Below, in pieces: positions 61,031 through 64,000 of a DNA stretch of 64,000 bases. The stretch comes from Streptomyces sp. DH24 (GTDB lineage: Bacteria; Actinomycetota; Actinomycetes; Streptomycetales; Streptomycetaceae). Within the stretch, counting starts at the first letter, position 1; every line of letters begins with the position of its first letter. The notes under the pieces are model-generated. The model did not search any database, was not told the DNA's origin, and was given only the letters and a program-made list of their open reading frames with translations. Location: contig NZ_JARVKW010000014.1 in NCBI RefSeq assembly GCF_029813775.1, positions 1-64,000 on the forward strand. Reading direction: 5' to 3'. A program made the translations under genes and the position numbers.

Positions 61031-62322
61031 GTGAGAAGAACGTCGACAGCATGCAATACCGCTTTGACGGGCCGGAACAGGCCCCGGTCCTCGTCATGGG
61101 GCCGTCCCTCGGTACCACATGGCACATGTGGGACCGCCAGGTTCCCGAGCTGGCCAAGCAGTGGCGGGTCTTCCGGTTCGACCTGCCCGGACACGGCGGT
61201 GCGCCCGCCTACCCGGCGGGTTCCGTCGCCGACCTCACCGCCCGGCTGCTCATCACGCTCGACGGGCTCGGCGTCACGCGGTTCGGCTACGCGGGTTGCG
61301 CGCTCGGCGGCGCGGTGGGCGTCGAGCTGGCGCTGCAGCACCCCGAGCGGCTCGCCTCGCTCGCGCTGATCGCCGCCTCGCCCCGCTTCGGCACGGCCGA
61401 CGAGTTCCGCCAGCGCGGCGTGATAGTGCGGACGAACGGCCTCGACCCGATCGCCCGCACCTCACCGGACCGCTGGTTCACGGGCGGGTTCGCCGCCGCC
61501 CAGCCCGCGATCACCGAGTGGGCCGTGCAGATGGTCCGCACCACCGACCCGGGCTGCTACATCGCCGCGTGCGAGGCGCTCGCCTCCTTCGACGTGCGGT
61601 CCGAGCTCGGCCGGGTCGGCGTCCCGACGCTCGTCCTCGTCGGCTCGGAGGACCAGGTCACCGGCCCCGCCGAGGCCCGCACCCTGGTCGCCGGCATCCC
61701 CGACGCGCGGCTCGCCGTCGTACCCGGCGCCTCCCACCTGGTCCCGGTCGAGCAGCCCGCCGCCGTCACCGACCTGCTGGTCCGGCACTTCTCCACCGCC
61801 TGGCAGCCGGCCTACGACCACAGCACCGGCCAGATCGCCATCCCCGCCGCGCCCGCCAAGCCCGTGCTGGCCGCGCCGCCGCCGCAGCAGGCGCCGATCG
61901 CCGAGATCGCCCCGGCCGTCGCACTGCCGCAGCAGGGCCGGCCGGACCCGTACGACGCCGGGCTGAAGGTGCGCCGCGAGGTGCTCGGCGACGCGCACGT
62001 CGACCGGGCGCTGGAACAGGCCGACGACTTCTCCGGGGACTTCCAGGAGTTCATCACCCGGTACGCCTGGGGCGAGATCTGGGACCGGCCGGGCCTGGAC
62101 CGGCGCTCGCGCAGCTGCGTCACCCTCACCGCCCTGGTCGCCGGCGGGCACCTGGAGGAGCTCGCCTTCCACGTCAGGGCGGCGCTCCGCAACGGCCTCA
62201 CCCCGAGTGAGATCAAGGAGGTGCTGCTGCAGGCGGCGGTCTACTGCGGCGTACCGGCGGCGAACAGCGCGTTCAAGGTGGCCCAGCAGGTCATCCGCGA
62301 GGAGACCACCCCGCAGGACTGA
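61027..62322 (+). CDS. pcaL: Fused 3-oxoadipate enol-lactonase / 4-carboxymuconolactone decarboxylase
   Basis: 431 aa from GTG 61027. Residues 1-255 form the PcaD alpha/beta hydrolase (DLPGHGGAPAYPAG; SEDQVTGP; GASHLVPVEQP). Residues about 300-425 form the PcaC decarboxylase (RREVLGDAHVDRALEQ; EFITRYAWGEIWDRPGLDRR; EVLLQAAVYCGVPAANSA). It performs the last two ring-cleavage steps of the protocatechuate branch. The expected G-x-S-x-G elbow reads GCALGG, with Ala where Ser is usual. The first 33 codons are duplicated at 11865 and abut the integrase remnant, so the upstream pca genes are cut off. Confidence 0.92.
   Translation: MSEKNVDSMQYRFDGPEQAPVLVMGPSLGTTWHMWDRQVPELAKQWRVFRFDLPGHGGAPAYPAGSVADLTARLLITLDGLGVTRFGYAGCALGGAVGVELALQHPERLASLALIAASPRFGTADEFRQRGVIVRTNGLDPIARTSPDRWFTGGFAAAQPAITEWAVQMVRTTDPGCYIAACEALASFDVRSELGRVGVPTLVLVGSEDQVTGPAEARTLVAGIPDARLAVVPGASHLVPVEQPAAVTDLLVRHFSTAWQPAYDHSTGQIAIPAAPAKPVLAAPPPQQAPIAEIAPAVALPQQGRPDPYDAGLKVRREVLGDAHVDRALEQADDFSGDFQEFITRYAWGEIWDRPGLDRRSRSCVTLTALVAGGHLEELAFHVRAALRNGLTPSEIKEVLLQAAVYCGVPAANSAFKVAQQVIREETTPQD
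61052..61126 (+). repeat. Right attachment-like duplication
   Basis: Two blocks identical to 11890-11911 and 11949-11964 at the same spacing. They lie within codons 9-33 of pcaL. The rare codons CAA and TTT within the first block are shared by both copies. Confidence 0.55.
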
Positions 62323-62347
62323 GCATCCGCGGCGGCGGCGCGACAGG

Positions 62348-63000
62348 ATGGGGGCCATGAAGCTCACGAAGAAGTCGCACGCCTGCGTCCGCCTGGAGAA
62401 GGACGGGCAGACGCTCGTCCTGGACCCCGGAGGATTCAGCGAGGAGGACGCCGCGCTCGGCGCGGACGCCATCCTCGTCACCCACGAGCACCCCGATCAC
62501 TTCGACGAGTCCCGGCTGCGCGCCGCCATGGAGAACAACCCGACCGCGCGGATCTGGACCCTCCGGGCCGTCGCGGACCGGATCTCCTCGGCGTTCCCGG
62601 GCCGGGTGCACGTCGTCGGCCACGGCGACACCTTCACCGCCGCCGGATTCGACGTCCAGGTGCACGGCGAGCTGCACGCGGTGATCCACCCCGACCTGCC
62701 GCGCGTCACCAACGTCGGATTCCTGGTCGACGGCGGGAAGGTCTTCCACCCCGGCGACGCGCTCACCGTCCCGAACCACCCGGTGGAGACGCTGCTCGCG
62801 CCGGTGCAGGCCCCCTGGAACAAGATCGCCGAAGTGATCGACTACGTCCGGGAGGTCCGGCCGCAGCGCGTCTACGACATCCACGACGCCCTCCTGACCG
62901 ACCTGGCCCGCCCGATCTACGACCGCCACCTGGGCACCCTCGGCGGCGCCGGGCACACCCGCCTCACGCCCGGCGCCTCCGCCGACCTCTCGGCCCCCGG
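62348..63000 (+). CDS. Metallo-beta-lactamase-fold hydrolase (UlaG-like), stop codon lost
   Basis: MKLTKKSHACVRLEKDGQTL starts a small MBL protein. ILVTHEHPDHFDESRL supplies the HxHxDH metal site, and GFLVDGGKVFHPGDALTVP and RVYDIHDALLTDLARPIYDR complete the fold. Family members usually end soon after GGAGHTRLTPGA. Here no stop occurs; the frame continues through a GC-rich repeat of SADL/PGSP type and merges with exonuclease III to 63931. A single 527-aa fused product is possible. ATG 62348 or 62357 may start. Confidence 0.82.
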
Positions 63001-63085
63001 GAGCCCGGGGTCTCCGCCGACCTCCGGGCCCCCGGGAGTCCGGCGCCTCCGCCGACCTCCAGGCACCCGGGAGCCCTCCGCCCCC
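62974..63085 (+). repeat. Three imperfect copies of a 33-35 bp GC-rich unit
   Basis: CTCCGCCGACCTC followed by a CCCGGGAG core recurs three times between the hydrolase and exonuclease genes. The copies have diverged slightly. This array occupies the place where the hydrolase stop codon should lie. Confidence 0.75.
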
Positions 63086-63151
63086 GCCGCCCTCCCGGCG
63101 TCGGAAAGGGCCCGGACGGGGATGTCGGACCCGCCCGGTAGGTTGTGGGGC

Positions 63152-63931
63152 ATGCGCATCGCGACCTGGAACGTGAACTCGATCACCGCCCGCCTGCCGA
63201 GGCTCCTGGCCTGGCTGGAGAGCAGCGGCACGGACGTGCTGTGCCTCCAGGAGGCCAAGGTCGCCGAGGAGCAGTTCCCCTTCGAGCAGCTGCGCGAGCT
63301 GGGCTACGAAGCGGCGGTGCACGCCACCGGCCGGTGGAACGGCGTGGCGGTGCTCTCCCGCGTCGGCATCGAGGACGTCGTCAAGGGCCTGCCCGGCGAC
63401 CCCGGCTACGACGGCTCCGTGGAGCCCCGCGCCATCTCCGCGACCTGCGGCCCGGTCCGCGTCTGGTCGGTCTACGTGCCCAACGGGCGTGAGGTGGACC
63501 ACCCGCACTACGCGTACAAGCTCCAGTGGTTCGAGGCGCTGCGCGCGGCGGTCGCCGGCGACGCGACCGGCAGCCGCCCGTTCGCGGTGCTGGGCGACTA
63601 CAACGTGGCACCGACCGACGACGACGTCTACGACGTGGCGGCCTTCGCGGGCGCCACGCACGTCACCCCGGCCGAGCGCGCCGCGCTCACCTCCCTGCGC
63701 GAGGCGGGCCTGTCCGACGTGGTCCCGCGGCCCCTGAAGTACGAGCAGCCGTTCACGTACTGGGACTACCGCCAGCTGTGCTTCCCGAAGAACCGCGGCA
63801 TGCGCATCGACCTCGTCTACGGCAACCAGCCGTTCGCGAAGGCCGTCAAGGACGCGTACGTGGACCGCGAGGAGCGCAAGGGCAAGGGCGCCTCCGACCA
63901 CGCCCCGGTCGTCGTCGACCTCGACGTGTAG
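63152..63931 (+). CDS. xthA: Exodeoxyribonuclease III
   Basis: 259 aa. MRIATWNVNSITARLPRLLA (Asn), DVLCLQEAKVAEEQFPF (Glu), AVLGDYNVAPTDDDVYDVA (Asp, Asn), MRIDLVYGNQPFA and GASDHAPVVVDLDV (Asp-His) are all present. It acts as an apurinic endonuclease and 3'-5' exonuclease in base excision repair. ATG 63152 is the family start. It is also in frame with the upstream hydrolase, which lacks a stop, so both separate and fused products are conceivable. Confidence 0.9.
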   Translation: MRIATWNVNSITARLPRLLAWLESSGTDVLCLQEAKVAEEQFPFEQLRELGYEAAVHATGRWNGVAVLSRVGIEDVVKGLPGDPGYDGSVEPRAISATCGPVRVWSVYVPNGREVDHPHYAYKLQWFEALRAAVAGDATGSRPFAVLGDYNVAPTDDDVYDVAAFAGATHVTPAERAALTSLREAGLSDVVPRPLKYEQPFTYWDYRQLCFPKNRGMRIDLVYGNQPFAKAVKDAYVDREERKGKGASDHAPVVVDLDV

Positions 63932-63941
63932 CCCGGCGCGG

Positions 63942-64000
63942 TCAGCCCGCGAGCAGCCGCAGGTCCACCGACTCGGCCAGCGCGGCGAGCCCCGCGTCGC
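63942..64000 (-). CDS. C-terminal end of an unidentified protein (cut by window edge)
   Basis: Minus strand ends DAGLAALAESVDLRLLAG before TGA at 63942. The peptide has normal Streptomyces codon use and lies 10 bases from the convergent xthA stop. Too short for a family call. Confidence 0.55.
   Translation of the reverse strand, partial: DAGLAALAESVDLRLLAG

Overview
The window is high-GC actinobacterial DNA. Codon use, the PcaL-type fused enol-lactonase/decarboxylase, GAF-ANTAR regulators, SpoIIE-type phosphatases, DUF5133 and SPW proteins and GGGTAC-type stress promoters all point to Streptomyces. No rRNA, tRNA or CRISPR array was recognised. About 61 kb is accessory DNA. The last 3 kb (pcaL, a metallo-hydrolase, exonuclease III) looks like ordinary chromosome.

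Layout. 0-12 kb: debris and stress genes. These include an IS5-family end, remnants of recQ, cydB and an ATP-binding SpoIIE phosphatase, a frameshifted cytochrome oxidase subunit II, a CtaG/DUF2243 pair, a hemerythrin protein, RecQ, an SPW membrane protein and IS110 remnants. At 11.87-11.97 kb lies a 35-codon copy of the start of pcaL. 13-31 kb: a redox and envelope stress block with a flavin reductase, zinc alcohol dehydrogenase plus a 53-aa zinc ribbon, two cation/proton antiporters, a molybdopterin oxidoreductase without Fe-S cysteines coupled to a helical partner, an acetate-type transporter, DUF421, a copper-storage protein, Ppx phosphatase, DUF6766, an EEP nuclease and DUF5133. 30.8-32.2 kb is a scar built from pieces of other genes in the window, with an 11-copy 9-bp repeat. 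32.4-44.6 kb: one long minus-strand glycan operon containing GmhA, HldE, GmhB, six glycosyltransferases, a carbamoyltransferase and an NAD-dependent sugar epimerase/decarboxylase. All are intact and most are joined by 4-bp overlaps. 45-59 kb: an eRF1-like protein with two DUF2795 proteins, an M20 amidohydrolase, a PLP decarboxylase, a second copper-storage protein, a PP2C phosphatase, GAF-ANTAR, a complete IS30 element, decayed second copies of ppx and the small basic protein, CBS, SDR and a CYP152-like P450. 60-61 kb: a broken tyrosine integrase directly abutting pcaL.

Interpretation. The start of pcaL occurs twice at a constant offset of 49,162 bp, and the right copy sits beside an integrase remnant. 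The simplest reading is a 49-kb integrated element that entered pcaL and supplied a replacement 5' end. Within it, many stress genes occur as pairs with one intact and one decayed member. Four genes (flavin reductase, both ppx copies, SDR) share a GGxTAC box exactly 9 nt before the start codon, suggesting near-leaderless transcription by a SigB-type sigma factor. The glycan operon should make ADP-heptose and transfer heptose and other sugars to an unknown, probably carbamoylated, acceptor.
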